The notes under the pieces: model-generated
Seen by the model: the letters and a program-made list of their open reading frames with translations, nothing else
Told to the model about the DNA's origin: nothing
Database searches by the model: none
In this document: one piece after another, positions 1 to 8,021 of the stretch
Layout of the letters: each line of letters begins with the position of its first letter
Position numbering within the stretch: position 1 is the stretch's first letter
Position numbers and translations under genes: made by a program
Origin: Candidatus Nitrosomarinus sp.
GTDB taxonomy: Archaea > Thermoproteota > Nitrososphaeria > Nitrososphaerales > Nitrosopumilaceae
Assembly: GCA_003702465.1 (NCBI GenBank)
Contig: REGF01000002.1
Span: 8,598-50,558, forward strand
Length of the DNA: 41,961 bases
Direction: 5' to 3'

Positions 1-42
1 CAAGAAAAAATCAAGAGAATGAAGGCTAGGAAGTTTGTATAA
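1..42 (+). CDS. nuoB: NADH-quinone oxidoreductase subunit B, C-terminal tail (partial)
   Basis: Only the last 13 codons are in the window, ending KARKFV and TAA at 40-42. The frame is open to the left edge, and the stop overlaps the nuoC start by one base (TAATG). The identity as nuoB is inferred from position: in complex I operons nuoB directly precedes nuoC. The tail is too short to prove it by sequence, but a basic end is common in NuoB. Confidence 0.6.
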   Translation, partial: QEKIKRMKARKFV

Positions 43-641
43 TGAGTTCTGACACTGAAACCAAAACTGAAACAAAACCTGCAGCAAAACCTGCAGCAAA
101 ACCTGCAGCAAAACCTGCAGCAAAACCAACTGAAAAACCTGTAGAATTACCTGCTTTTGAAAAAAGCATTTCGGAAAAAGTTACTGAAAAATTTGGTGAT
201 AAAGTTGAAGTTGAATTTGTCAAAGAAAAAAGAGTTGGCATAAAAGCTAAAAGAGAAGATGTTCATGATGTCGCTGAATTTATTCGAGATGGATTGAATT
301 ATGATCATGTAGAATCAGTTACCGGTGTAGATTATCCTCAAGATAAAGAAATTGAAGTAGTTTATGTAATTGGTTCATACTCCGATGAATCATTAGCTAA
401 ACAACTACTTGTTTTATCCACTAGAGCTCAAAGAGAAGAAAATCCACTTCCTGGAAAAGATGCAACAAAATTACCATCTCTTAGAGATATATTCTACAGT
501 GTGGAATTTCATGAAAGAGAAGTTTTTGAAATGTTTGGAGTTTATTTTACTGGTCATCCTGATAATAGACGATTACTTTTGCCTGAAGATTGGGCAGATT
601 TACCACCTCTCAGAAAGGACTTTGCAATAAAGGGACGATAG
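42..641 (+). CDS. nuoC: NADH-quinone oxidoreductase subunit C (complex I 30 kDa)
   Basis: This is a peripheral-arm subunit of complex I, 199 residues. The conserved C-terminal part is clear: an EREVFEMFGVYFTGHP-type stretch, then RRLLLPEDW and PLRKDF near the end. The N-terminal ~45 residues are not NuoC-like; they are a low-complexity Lys/Pro/Ala/Glu segment containing four KPAA units encoded by perfect 12-bp DNA repeats (73-120). The NuoC domain starts around residue 40. The ATG overlaps the upstream stop, and nuoD follows two bases after its own stop. Function as a complex I subunit is secure; the repeat segment is probably a flexible tail. Confidence 0.95.
   Translation: MSSDTETKTETKPAAKPAAKPAAKPAAKPTEKPVELPAFEKSISEKVTEKFGDKVEVEFVKEKRVGIKAKREDVHDVAEFIRDGLNYDHVESVTGVDYPQDKEIEVVYVIGSYSDESLAKQLLVLSTRAQREENPLPGKDATKLPSLRDIFYSVEFHEREVFEMFGVYFTGHPDNRRLLLPEDWADLPPLRKDFAIKGR
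73..127 (+). repeat. Four perfect 12-bp tandem repeats inside nuoC
   Basis: The unit CAAAACCTGCAG occurs four times without a mismatch at 73-84, 85-96, 97-108 and 109-120, followed by a partial copy to 127. Each unit encodes Lys-Pro-Ala-Ala. Exact identity at synonymous positions points to recent slippage expansion, so copy number may differ between strains. Confidence 0.95.
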
Positions 642-643
642 AA

Positions 644-1777
644 ATGACAGCAGAATTACCTCCAGGATTAGCAATCCAAAAAGTTGATGAGAGAATAATG
701 ACTCTCAATGTTGGACCACAACATCCTGGTTCTGGACATATGAGAATTATTGTGCAAATTGATGGTGATTATATTGTTGCATGTGATCCTGATCCTGGTT
801 ATGTACATCGTGGAGAAGAAAAAATGGCTGAATATAGAAATTATATTACAAATATTCCTCACTTAGAAAGACCTGTAATTCATGATTCTTGTAATGTTCT
901 TTATCCATATGTTTTGGGTGTTGAAGAACTTCTTGGAATTGAAGTTCCAGAACGTGCAAAATATGTTAGAGTAATCTGTTCAGAATTAAATCGTTGTATT
1001 TACATAATGTATTGGCTTGCAATTTATGGAATCTTCTTAGGTCACTCTACAATGTTCATGTGGCCTGCTGGAGATCGTGAACTCTTAATTGATTTAATGG
1101 AAAAAATTAGTGGTGCTAGAGTAACACATGCACACTTTGTTCCAGGTGGAGTTAGAAATGATTTGCCACCAAACTTTGAAGAAGTATGTTTACGTCAAGT
1201 CAATTACTTTGAAAAACGTATCAAAGAATATGCTGCAGTCTTTTATGACAATCCAATTTTAATTTCAAGAACTAGAGATACTGGAGTTCTTTCTCGTGAA
1301 GATGCAATTAGACTTGGTACCACAGGTTCTGTATTACGTGCTAGTGGTGTTAATTATGATCTTAGACAAAAGGAACCTTATGATGTGTATGATGAGCTAG
1401 ATGTTCATAGCCCTGTCATGAAAGAAGGAGATTCATACGCAAGATCTAAAGTTCCATGGCTTGATATGTTAGAGAGTTGTAAAATTATCAGACAAGCATT
1501 AGAAAAAATGCCAAAGTCTGGTTCTGTAAGAGTAAAATTAAAACCAAATCCAAAAGGTGCACTTGATTCTGTATACAAACGTGTAGAATCAGGACGAGGA
1601 TCTTTAGGATGTCATATTTTTTCAGATGGTAAAGTTGAACCTTACAGACTCAAAATGAGTGTTGGTTCATTTAGAAATTTGATTGCATTACCATATCTGT
1701 TAAAAGGTGAAAAACTTGGTAACATGCCATCAGTTTATTGGAGTCTTAATTATTGGCCAGTGGAGGCAGATCGATAA
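644..1777 (+). CDS. nuoD: NADH-quinone oxidoreductase subunit D (complex I 49 kDa)
   Basis: This is the peripheral-arm subunit that helps form the quinone site with NuoB. The 377-residue product has the family landmarks: an MTLNVGPQHPGSGHMR-like N-terminal motif, DPGYVHRGEEK, the ARVTHAHFVPGGVR region, and a C-terminal SFRNLIALPYLLKG stretch. The frame is open upstream to 590, but the ATG at 644 lies just after the nuoC stop and gives the normal N-terminus (MTAELPPGL), so I choose it. The TAA abuts the nuoH ATG directly. Sixth-position spacing and overlaps show tight co-translation with its neighbours. Confidence 0.96.
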   Translation: MTAELPPGLAIQKVDERIMTLNVGPQHPGSGHMRIIVQIDGDYIVACDPDPGYVHRGEEKMAEYRNYITNIPHLERPVIHDSCNVLYPYVLGVEELLGIEVPERAKYVRVICSELNRCIYIMYWLAIYGIFLGHSTMFMWPAGDRELLIDLMEKISGARVTHAHFVPGGVRNDLPPNFEEVCLRQVNYFEKRIKEYAAVFYDNPILISRTRDTGVLSREDAIRLGTTGSVLRASGVNYDLRQKEPYDVYDELDVHSPVMKEGDSYARSKVPWLDMLESCKIIRQALEKMPKSGSVRVKLKPNPKGALDSVYKRVESGRGSLGCHIFSDGKVEPYRLKMSVGSFRNLIALPYLLKGEKLGNMPSVYWSLNYWPVEADR

Positions 1778-3091
1778 ATGTCTGTTATTGCACCAAATTT
1801 CAAACTAAGTGAGTTTATCAAATCTTTAATTGATGATGTAGTTTGGTTCCTTTTGATATTTTCATTAATTGGTTTGCCATTAATCATGATGGTATTATTT
1901 TACATCCCGATGCCTGTAATTGATGGAGAATTACTTACACCATTTTTGGCATTCACTTTCTTGGCGGATCCTACTAGAACACTTCCAATAATTAATGCAT
2001 TTATGACAACTGATATGTTTAGGATAATGGCATTTCCTGGATTTGGATTTGCTGCATTGATAGCTGCAGGTACAATCTTTATCGAAAGAAAAATGCTTGC
2101 AAAATTACAATTAAGAGTTGGTCCATTTTACTGTGGAAAAGTAGAAGGTATTTTACAACTAATGGGTGATGGTTTAAAATTAATTTCAAAAGAAATTATC
2201 ATTCCAGCAAAAGCTGATAAACCAATTTTCTGGGCAGCGCCAGTTCTTTTTGTTGCATCTGCTGCAGCATTTGTTGCATTAATTCCAGTTGCACCAGGTT
2301 GGGTTGTTGCAGATGTTGACATGGGACTGCTTGGAGTATTTGCTGTAATTGGATTTTTCCCTATTGTAACAATTCTTTCAGCATGGTCAGCAAACAGTAA
2401 ATTCCCATTCATTGGAGGAATTAGAGCATTATTCCAAATGGTTTCATTTGAAATTCCATTAATCTTATCATTATTGGGAGTTGTAATGGTTACAGGTTCT
2501 CTCAACTTATCTGAAATTGCTGCAAGTCAATCTAGTTTCCCTTGGATTGTATTTTTGCCAGTTGGTGCAATTGTCTTTTTCATTACTATGTTAGCTGAAT
2601 TAGAAAGAATTCCATTTGATTTGCCTGAAGCAGAAAGTGAAATTGTTGCTGGATGGTTAACTGAATTATCTGGAATGATGTATGGACTTGTTCAATTAGG
2701 AACTTATTTGAAACTTTATGCATTTGCAGCACTATTTGTTGTATTATTCCTTGGTGGATGGAATGGCCCAATGATTGTTCCACCATTACCTCTGGAACTT
2801 GCAACTCATGGACTTGAACTTGGTCCTGTTACAGCAAAGGTAGGTGGATTGGAGCCAATTTTAGTTAATACAATTAATCAAGAAATGCTTAATGGAACAG
2901 TTTGGTTTGTTCTAAAAACTGTTGGTGTTATCTTCTTTATACTATTACCAAGAGGTGTTTTCCCAAGAATTAGAATTGATATGTTGTTAAGTCTTGGATG
3001 GACCAAATTGATCGGTTTAGCATTCGTTAACATCTTTATTGCACTAGCTTTGGTTTACGCTGGAGTGCTCGGGCCAGGAGGATTACAATGA
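1778..3091 (+). CDS. nuoH: NADH-quinone oxidoreductase subunit H
   Basis: This membrane subunit joins the peripheral and membrane arms and lines the quinone tunnel. It is 437 residues, about 100 longer than typical bacterial NuoH. The core is clear (FIERKMLAKLQLRVGP, GDGLKLISKE, ERIPFDLPEAESE). The extra length is an N-terminal extension of about 70 residues with an added membrane segment, and an insertion of about 40 residues after GGWNGP. A purine-rich GTGGAGG before the start is a good ribosome binding site. The 3' end overlaps nuoI in an ATGA junction. Confidence 0.96.
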   Translation: MSVIAPNFKLSEFIKSLIDDVVWFLLIFSLIGLPLIMMVLFYIPMPVIDGELLTPFLAFTFLADPTRTLPIINAFMTTDMFRIMAFPGFGFAALIAAGTIFIERKMLAKLQLRVGPFYCGKVEGILQLMGDGLKLISKEIIIPAKADKPIFWAAPVLFVASAAAFVALIPVAPGWVVADVDMGLLGVFAVIGFFPIVTILSAWSANSKFPFIGGIRALFQMVSFEIPLILSLLGVVMVTGSLNLSEIAASQSSFPWIVFLPVGAIVFFITMLAELERIPFDLPEAESEIVAGWLTELSGMMYGLVQLGTYLKLYAFAALFVVLFLGGWNGPMIVPPLPLELATHGLELGPVTAKVGGLEPILVNTINQEMLNGTVWFVLKTVGVIFFILLPRGVFPRIRIDMLLSLGWTKLIGLAFVNIFIALALVYAGVLGPGGLQ

Positions 3092-3588
3092 CAAATACAG
3101 CTACAGGAATTGTACGTGCCCTAAATTCTGGAATTAAACATATTGCAACAAAAAGATTTACTCTACGTTATCCTGAAGAGAAGCTAAAATTTGTTGGAGA
3201 TGGTTATCAGTTTGATCCATCTACAGGTGTTGGAATTGCTGGACTAAAAGGTCGTCACATGTTATTTCATGATCACTGTACTGGATGTCAACTATGCTCA
3301 ATTGCATGTGAAGGTGTTGCTGAAGCAATTGCAATGGTAAAAGTTCCAGAAGAGCAAAAACAAAATAAAAAATCAATTATGCCTCAAATTGATTATGGAA
3401 AATGTGTTTTCTGTGGATTATGTGTAGATGCATGTCCATTTTATGCATTGTACATGACAAATGATTATGAACTATCATCATTTACCAAAGAAGGTTTAAT
3501 CTATACTCCTGCACAACTTGCAGTTAAACCATATGTTGAACAAGATTCTGAAATTGTAATTACTAAAAACGGAGCAACTCATGGCTGA
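3088..3588 (+). CDS. nuoI: NADH-quinone oxidoreductase subunit I, 2x[4Fe-4S] ferredoxin-like
   Basis: This 166-residue subunit carries clusters N6a and N6b, which feed electrons towards the quinone site. Two four-Cys motifs are visible: C64, C67, C70, C74 and C106, C109, C112, C116. The second has the usual CP ending; the first ends in CE instead. An AGGAGGAT ribosome binding site sits at 3076-3083, and the ATG overlaps the nuoH stop as ATGA. It overlaps nuoJ by 8 bases. The amphipathic N-terminus (residues 1-30) is typical of NuoI. Confidence 0.96.
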   Translation: MTNTATGIVRALNSGIKHIATKRFTLRYPEEKLKFVGDGYQFDPSTGVGIAGLKGRHMLFHDHCTGCQLCSIACEGVAEAIAMVKVPEEQKQNKKSIMPQIDYGKCVFCGLCVDACPFYALYMTNDYELSSFTKEGLIYTPAQLAVKPYVEQDSEIVITKNGATHG

Positions 3589-4093
3589 TGCTGCATTTCT
3601 TGCATTAAGTGTAATTACAATTGGTTCTGCAATTGCAGCACTTGAAATGAGATCATTAATTTATGGTTCAATTGCATTAATGGGAACACTTGGCGGTATT
3701 GCAGGTTTCTTCTTTATGCTTGATGCACCATTTGTTGCATTATTTCAGCTAGCAGTTTATGTTGGCTCTATTGCTGTGTTAATTCTATTTACAGTTATGT
3801 TAGTAAAAAGAGAACTTATTTTCAAAAAAATTGAAGACCGAAAAAGAAAGTTTGCTGGAATCGGTTTAATGTTAGTAATCATGATGGCATTAGGTGCTGT
3901 ATTCTTAGACTCTGGAATCAAAACAATAACTACTGATGAACCAGCAGTTGATTTTAGAGATATTGGTGCTGACTTTGTGACTTATTATTGGCCTGCATTA
4001 ATTTTGATGGGTTTGATTTTGGCCGGTTCTGTAACTGGTGCATTAGTTTTAGCTAGAAGAGAGGATGTGGAGAATGACCAACGAGTTAGTTGA
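3581..4093 (+). CDS. nuoJ: NADH-quinone oxidoreductase subunit J
   Basis: A 170-residue hydrophobic protein with about five predicted membrane helices, matching NuoJ in size, place in the operon and motifs (IYGSIALMGTLGG, LFQLAVYVGSIAVLILFTVMLV). NuoJ is part of the proton-pumping membrane arm. It starts inside the nuoI 3' end and its own end overlaps nuoK by about 20 bases, indicating translational coupling. Confidence 0.94.
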   Translation: MADAAFLALSVITIGSAIAALEMRSLIYGSIALMGTLGGIAGFFFMLDAPFVALFQLAVYVGSIAVLILFTVMLVKRELIFKKIEDRKRKFAGIGLMLVIMMALGAVFLDSGIKTITTDEPAVDFRDIGADFVTYYWPALILMGLILAGSVTGALVLARREDVENDQRVS

Positions 4094-4379
4094 TTTTACA
4101 TTAGTTTCTATTGCATTACTAGCAATAGGTATCTATGGACTTGCAGTAAAACGTAATTTCATTAGAATGTTATTTGCAGTTGAAATTATTATCAATGCTG
4201 CAAATCTAAATCTTGTAGCCTTTGGAAGATTCATACCAGATAGCGGTGGTCAAACTTTAGCATTATTTTCAATTGCAATTGCAGCAGCAGAGGTAGCAGT
4301 TGGATTGTCATTAATTATTGTAGCATATCGCATGTATCAAAATGTCGATATTGCAGACTTTAGGAGCTTGAAAGGATAA
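4074..4379 (+). CDS. nuoK: NADH-quinone oxidoreductase subunit K
   Basis: A 101-residue, three-helix membrane-arm subunit. Glutamates inside helices 2 and 3 (RMLFAVEIIINAANLNLVAF and AIAAAEVAVGLSLI) are the conserved proton-path residues of NuoK. The frame opens at an upstream ATG at 4065, but the ATG at 4074 (MTNELVDF) gives the normal length and has a GAGG/GGAG sequence just before it. It shares one base with the nuoM start. Confidence 0.93.
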   Translation: MTNELVDFTLVSIALLAIGIYGLAVKRNFIRMLFAVEIIINAANLNLVAFGRFIPDSGGQTLALFSIAIAAAEVAVGLSLIIVAYRMYQNVDIADFRSLKG

Positions 4380-5932
4380 TGGAATACGCATTACTTCAGG
4401 CAGTTTTCTTGCCATTATTGTTATCTCCAGTAGCCTATATTCTTGGTAGAAAAGTAGGTCCTACTCCAGCAATGTGGTTCACATTTGCAATTTTACTATA
4501 CACTACAATTCTTGTAATCAATGCAGCACTTTCTGGAACAGTAGAAGAACATTATCCATGGACAGAACAATTTGGTGAATTTGGTTTCTTAATGGATGGA
4601 CTTGCATCACCATTTGCAATAATGATTTATGTTTTGTCTACTATTTTGGCAATCTACTCCAAACCATACATGATTCATAAATTCCATGAACAGTTTGAAG
4701 AAGAACAAAAAATTAATCATTCAGAAGGTGGACAATCATCTGTTGTTGAATCAACAGCTTTAACAAATTATGTTAATGCAAAATCTGGTCTTTACTTTGC
4801 ATTATATCTTGTATTTGCAATGGGAATGCTTGGAACCGTTCTTGCAACAAATCTGATTGAATTTTATATTTTCTTTGAAGTAATGTTGATTCCAGGTTTC
4901 TTTATGGTTGCATTATGGGGTGATGGACCAAGAAGAAAAATTGGTTTAATGTTCTTATTCTGGACCCATGCTGGTGCAGTTGTTTTACTACTTGGATTTT
5001 TGATGATAGGTCTCACACTTGGCAGCTTTGATTTTGCTGATATTCAAGAATCTGAATTACCTGCAGATATTGCGATGTACTCAGCGGTAGCTATTGCGAT
5101 AGGACTTGGTGTCAAACTAGCAGTTTTCTTGTATCACATTTGGCTTCCATATGTACACGGTGCAGCACCTACACCAATCAGTGCATTATTGTCACCAGCA
5201 ATGATTGGAATTGGAGCTTATGGTATCTTTAGATTAATTGTTGAATTCTTACCGGCAACCTTTTCAGAATTAGCTATTTGGTTCCATATTTGGGGTCTTG
5301 TTACTATGATTTATGGTGGCGCCATGGCATTAATGCAAGATGACCTAAAACGATTCCTTGCTTATTCAAGTATCAGTCAAATGGGCTATCTGCTCTTTGG
5401 TATAGGTTCCATGTCATCATATGGTCTTGCTGGAGCTGAAATGATGTATGTAACTCACGCTATTGGTAAAGGTATTCTCTTCATGATGGCTGGAATAATT
5501 ATTGTTAAAGTTGGAACTAGAAGTATTAAGAAACTTGGAGGATTGGCAGGTAAGATGCCAATCACTGCAGTATGTGCAGTAATTGGTGCACTAACAATAA
5601 TGGGTGTTCCACCAACTAGTGGATTTATGGGTGAATGGATTATGTTTTATGGTGCATTAGAAACTGCTATTGCAGAAGGTTCTACAGTTAGAGCAGTAGC
5701 ATTTGGATTAGGTCTTGTTGCAACTGCATTAACAATGTCATATATGCTTTGGATGCTAAAACGTGTATTCTTTGGAAAACTTCCTGAACATCTTCAAAAT
5801 GTCAAAGAAGGAAGTTGGTACATGACAATTCCAATGATGATATTAGCAGGATTTTCAATTGTAGTTGGAATTTATCCAGATATTTTCTTGAAAACAATTA
5901 TGCCATACATGAATGGAGTGTTGGGAGTTTAG
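4379..5932 (+). CDS. nuoM: NADH-quinone oxidoreductase subunit M (antiporter-like)
   Basis: One of three Mrp-antiporter-like proton channels of complex I, 517 residues, about 14 membrane helices. Recognisable segments are FYIFFEVMLIPGFFMVALWG with the conserved Glu, FLYHIWLPYVHGAAPTPIS and KRFLAYSSISQMGY with the key Lys. A hydrophilic stretch of roughly 40 residues (about 100-140, rich in Glu, Ser and Gln) is longer than in typical NuoM. The order M before L is inverted relative to many bacterial L-M-N operons. The gene ends three bases before nuoL. Confidence 0.94.
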   Translation: MEYALLQAVFLPLLLSPVAYILGRKVGPTPAMWFTFAILLYTTILVINAALSGTVEEHYPWTEQFGEFGFLMDGLASPFAIMIYVLSTILAIYSKPYMIHKFHEQFEEEQKINHSEGGQSSVVESTALTNYVNAKSGLYFALYLVFAMGMLGTVLATNLIEFYIFFEVMLIPGFFMVALWGDGPRRKIGLMFLFWTHAGAVVLLLGFLMIGLTLGSFDFADIQESELPADIAMYSAVAIAIGLGVKLAVFLYHIWLPYVHGAAPTPISALLSPAMIGIGAYGIFRLIVEFLPATFSELAIWFHIWGLVTMIYGGAMALMQDDLKRFLAYSSISQMGYLLFGIGSMSSYGLAGAEMMYVTHAIGKGILFMMAGIIIVKVGTRSIKKLGGLAGKMPITAVCAVIGALTIMGVPPTSGFMGEWIMFYGALETAIAEGSTVRAVAFGLGLVATALTMSYMLWMLKRVFFGKLPEHLQNVKEGSWYMTIPMMILAGFSIVVGIYPDIFLKTIMPYMNGVLGV

Positions 5933-5935
5933 ACT

Positions 5936-8008
5936 ATGGCAACTGAATTAATGGGATTTGAAATTACTGCCATAAGTGCTTGGTTAGTTTGGATTTTACC
6001 ATTTGCAGCAGCAATGATAATGCCTGGTATTGGAAAATTATCTCAAAATGCAACCAAATACGTTGCAGTTGGATTTGCTCTAATGAGTGCAGTATCTGCA
6101 GCAACCATGGTTCCTGTTGCATTAGAAGCTCATGAATTACATGATCAAATAATGTGGATTGAAGCAATTGGTCTTAAAGCTGGAGTGTTAGCAGATCCAC
6201 TTTCAATTATAATGGCAAATGTTGTTGGTTGGATTTCTTTCTTGATTATGATTTACAGTACAGGATACATGAAAGGCGATAAAGACATTACAAGATTCTG
6301 GTTCTGGATGATGTTCTTTATTGGTTCAATGCAATTAATTGTATTATCTGATAACTTGTTACAAGTCTTCTTCGGTTGGGAAGGCGTAGGATTAGCATCT
6401 TATGCTTTGATCAGCTTTTGGTATCGTGACAAGAAGAAAGATCATGTTGGTACTGAAGGACGAACTGTTCTTGGAATGTTAGATTACTATGCTCCAACAC
6501 ACGCTGGTATGAAGGCATTCATCATGACAAAAGTCGGTGATGTAATGATGATTGCTGGTATGCTTTTGATATTCTTGTTTGCAGGTACTTTTGGATTTAA
6601 AGAATTAATGGGTAATACAGATTGGGCAACGGCAATGGCTGCTCAAGGATTGTTAGTTCCTGCATTTGTTTTGCTATTTGGTGGTGCAATGGGTAAATCT
6701 GCACAATTCCCATTAAATGAATGGTTGTTAGAAGCAATGACTGGACCAACTGCAGTATCTGCATTAATTCACGCTGCAACAATGGTCAAAGCTGGTGTCT
6801 TCTTGGTAGCAAGAATTGGTCCACTTGTATTTGCTTTAGGTGCTGCTGGAATTTTAGCAGATCAATTCTTTGAAATTGTTGCATGGGTTGGTGCAATTAC
6901 TGCATTGTTGTTGGCAACACAAGGTATGGTTAATCCAGAAATTAAGAAAGTTTTAGCATATTCTACAGGTTCTCAAATTGGTTACATGATGATGGCTTTA
7001 GGTGTGGCAGGATTATCACATCAATATGTTGATGGTTATACTGCAGGATTTTACCACTTAATTTCACACGCAATGTTCAAAGCATCATTGTTCATGGCAG
7101 CAGGTTCTTTGTTACATATTGTTGGTTCTCGATTTATGACCGATATGGGTGGTCTAAGAAAACACATGAAGAAAACATATGCATTCATGTGGGCTGCAGG
7201 TCTTGGTTTGATGGGAGCACCATTTATCACAACAGGTTTCTGGAGTAAGGATGCAATATTTGCCGCAGTATATGAATCTGGAAATGAATGGGCTTTGCCA
7301 TTATTTGCTATCGCAGTTTTAACGGCTATTATTACAGCATTCTATACCACAAGAATGATTGGTTTGGTATTCTTTGGCAAGAAAAGTAAACACATTGAAA
7401 AGATGGAAGAGGAAGGACATCACATTCATGAAGCATCAGTATCTATGTGGGTTCCATATGGAATACTTGCAGTATTAACAATTGGTATTGGTATTATTGG
7501 ATTGTCTGCAGAAGAAGGATTACATCATACATTTGAATATTATCTTAAAAACTCATTTGGAATTTACAGTTCTCATGCAGCCGATGAATCCTCCATATTG
7601 CCAGAATTCTTACAAGGACTCAATCCAATTGCACTTGGTGCATCATTAGTAGCATTTTCAACTGGTATTGGATTAGGTTACATCTTTTACATTGGAAGAT
7701 GGGTCGATCCTGTTAGATTTGTAAATTCAAATATTTTCTTTTATGCAATTCACAAGCTTTTCTTAAACAGATGGTATCTTAATGCAATTGTCTATTGGTG
7801 CTTTGTTACAACACCATTATGGTTGGCAAGAGGTGTTTCAAGATACTTTGAGAAGACAGCAATCGATTATGGTATGAATGATGGAGTTCAAAAAGCCGCA
7901 AGTTGGGGTGCCAAAGTTATTCAAGGAACCCAATCTGGTGTTTCACAGTCGTATCTATTTGTATTTGGAGCAGGATTATTATTTGTAATTCTGATATTGT
8001 TGATGTAG
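5936..8008 (+). CDS. nuoL: NADH-quinone oxidoreductase subunit L (antiporter-like)
   Basis: The largest membrane-arm subunit, 690 residues. Family features are FFGWEGVGLASYALI with the conserved Glu, GKSAQFPLNEWLLEAMTGPTAVSALIHAATMV, and KKVLAYSTGSQIGYMM with the conserved Lys. The C-terminus holds an amphipathic region and a last membrane helix, matching the lateral helix arrangement of NuoL. It follows nuoM by three bases and precedes nuoN by 13 bases, with GGAG straddling its stop as the ribosome binding site for nuoN. Confidence 0.95.
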   Translation: MATELMGFEITAISAWLVWILPFAAAMIMPGIGKLSQNATKYVAVGFALMSAVSAATMVPVALEAHELHDQIMWIEAIGLKAGVLADPLSIIMANVVGWISFLIMIYSTGYMKGDKDITRFWFWMMFFIGSMQLIVLSDNLLQVFFGWEGVGLASYALISFWYRDKKKDHVGTEGRTVLGMLDYYAPTHAGMKAFIMTKVGDVMMIAGMLLIFLFAGTFGFKELMGNTDWATAMAAQGLLVPAFVLLFGGAMGKSAQFPLNEWLLEAMTGPTAVSALIHAATMVKAGVFLVARIGPLVFALGAAGILADQFFEIVAWVGAITALLLATQGMVNPEIKKVLAYSTGSQIGYMMMALGVAGLSHQYVDGYTAGFYHLISHAMFKASLFMAAGSLLHIVGSRFMTDMGGLRKHMKKTYAFMWAAGLGLMGAPFITTGFWSKDAIFAAVYESGNEWALPLFAIAVLTAIITAFYTTRMIGLVFFGKKSKHIEKMEEEGHHIHEASVSMWVPYGILAVLTIGIGIIGLSAEEGLHHTFEYYLKNSFGIYSSHAADESSILPEFLQGLNPIALGASLVAFSTGIGLGYIFYIGRWVDPVRFVNSNIFFYAIHKLFLNRWYLNAIVYWCFVTTPLWLARGVSRYFEKTAIDYGMNDGVQKAASWGAKVIQGTQSGVSQSYLFVFGAGLLFVILILLM

Positions 8009-8021
8009 GAGATTTGATGAT

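Noticed and set aside
26..241. Minus-strand ORF with repeated Ala-Gly-Phe units opposite nuoC
   Set aside because: It is the mirror of the 12-bp nuoC repeat; the plus-strand NuoC frame is conserved and in an operon.
5964..6782. Several 60-70 residue minus-strand ORFs inside nuoL and other nuo genes
   Set aside because: Low-complexity Leu/Gln-rich translations typical of the reverse strand of A/T-rich membrane-protein genes; no support for expression.
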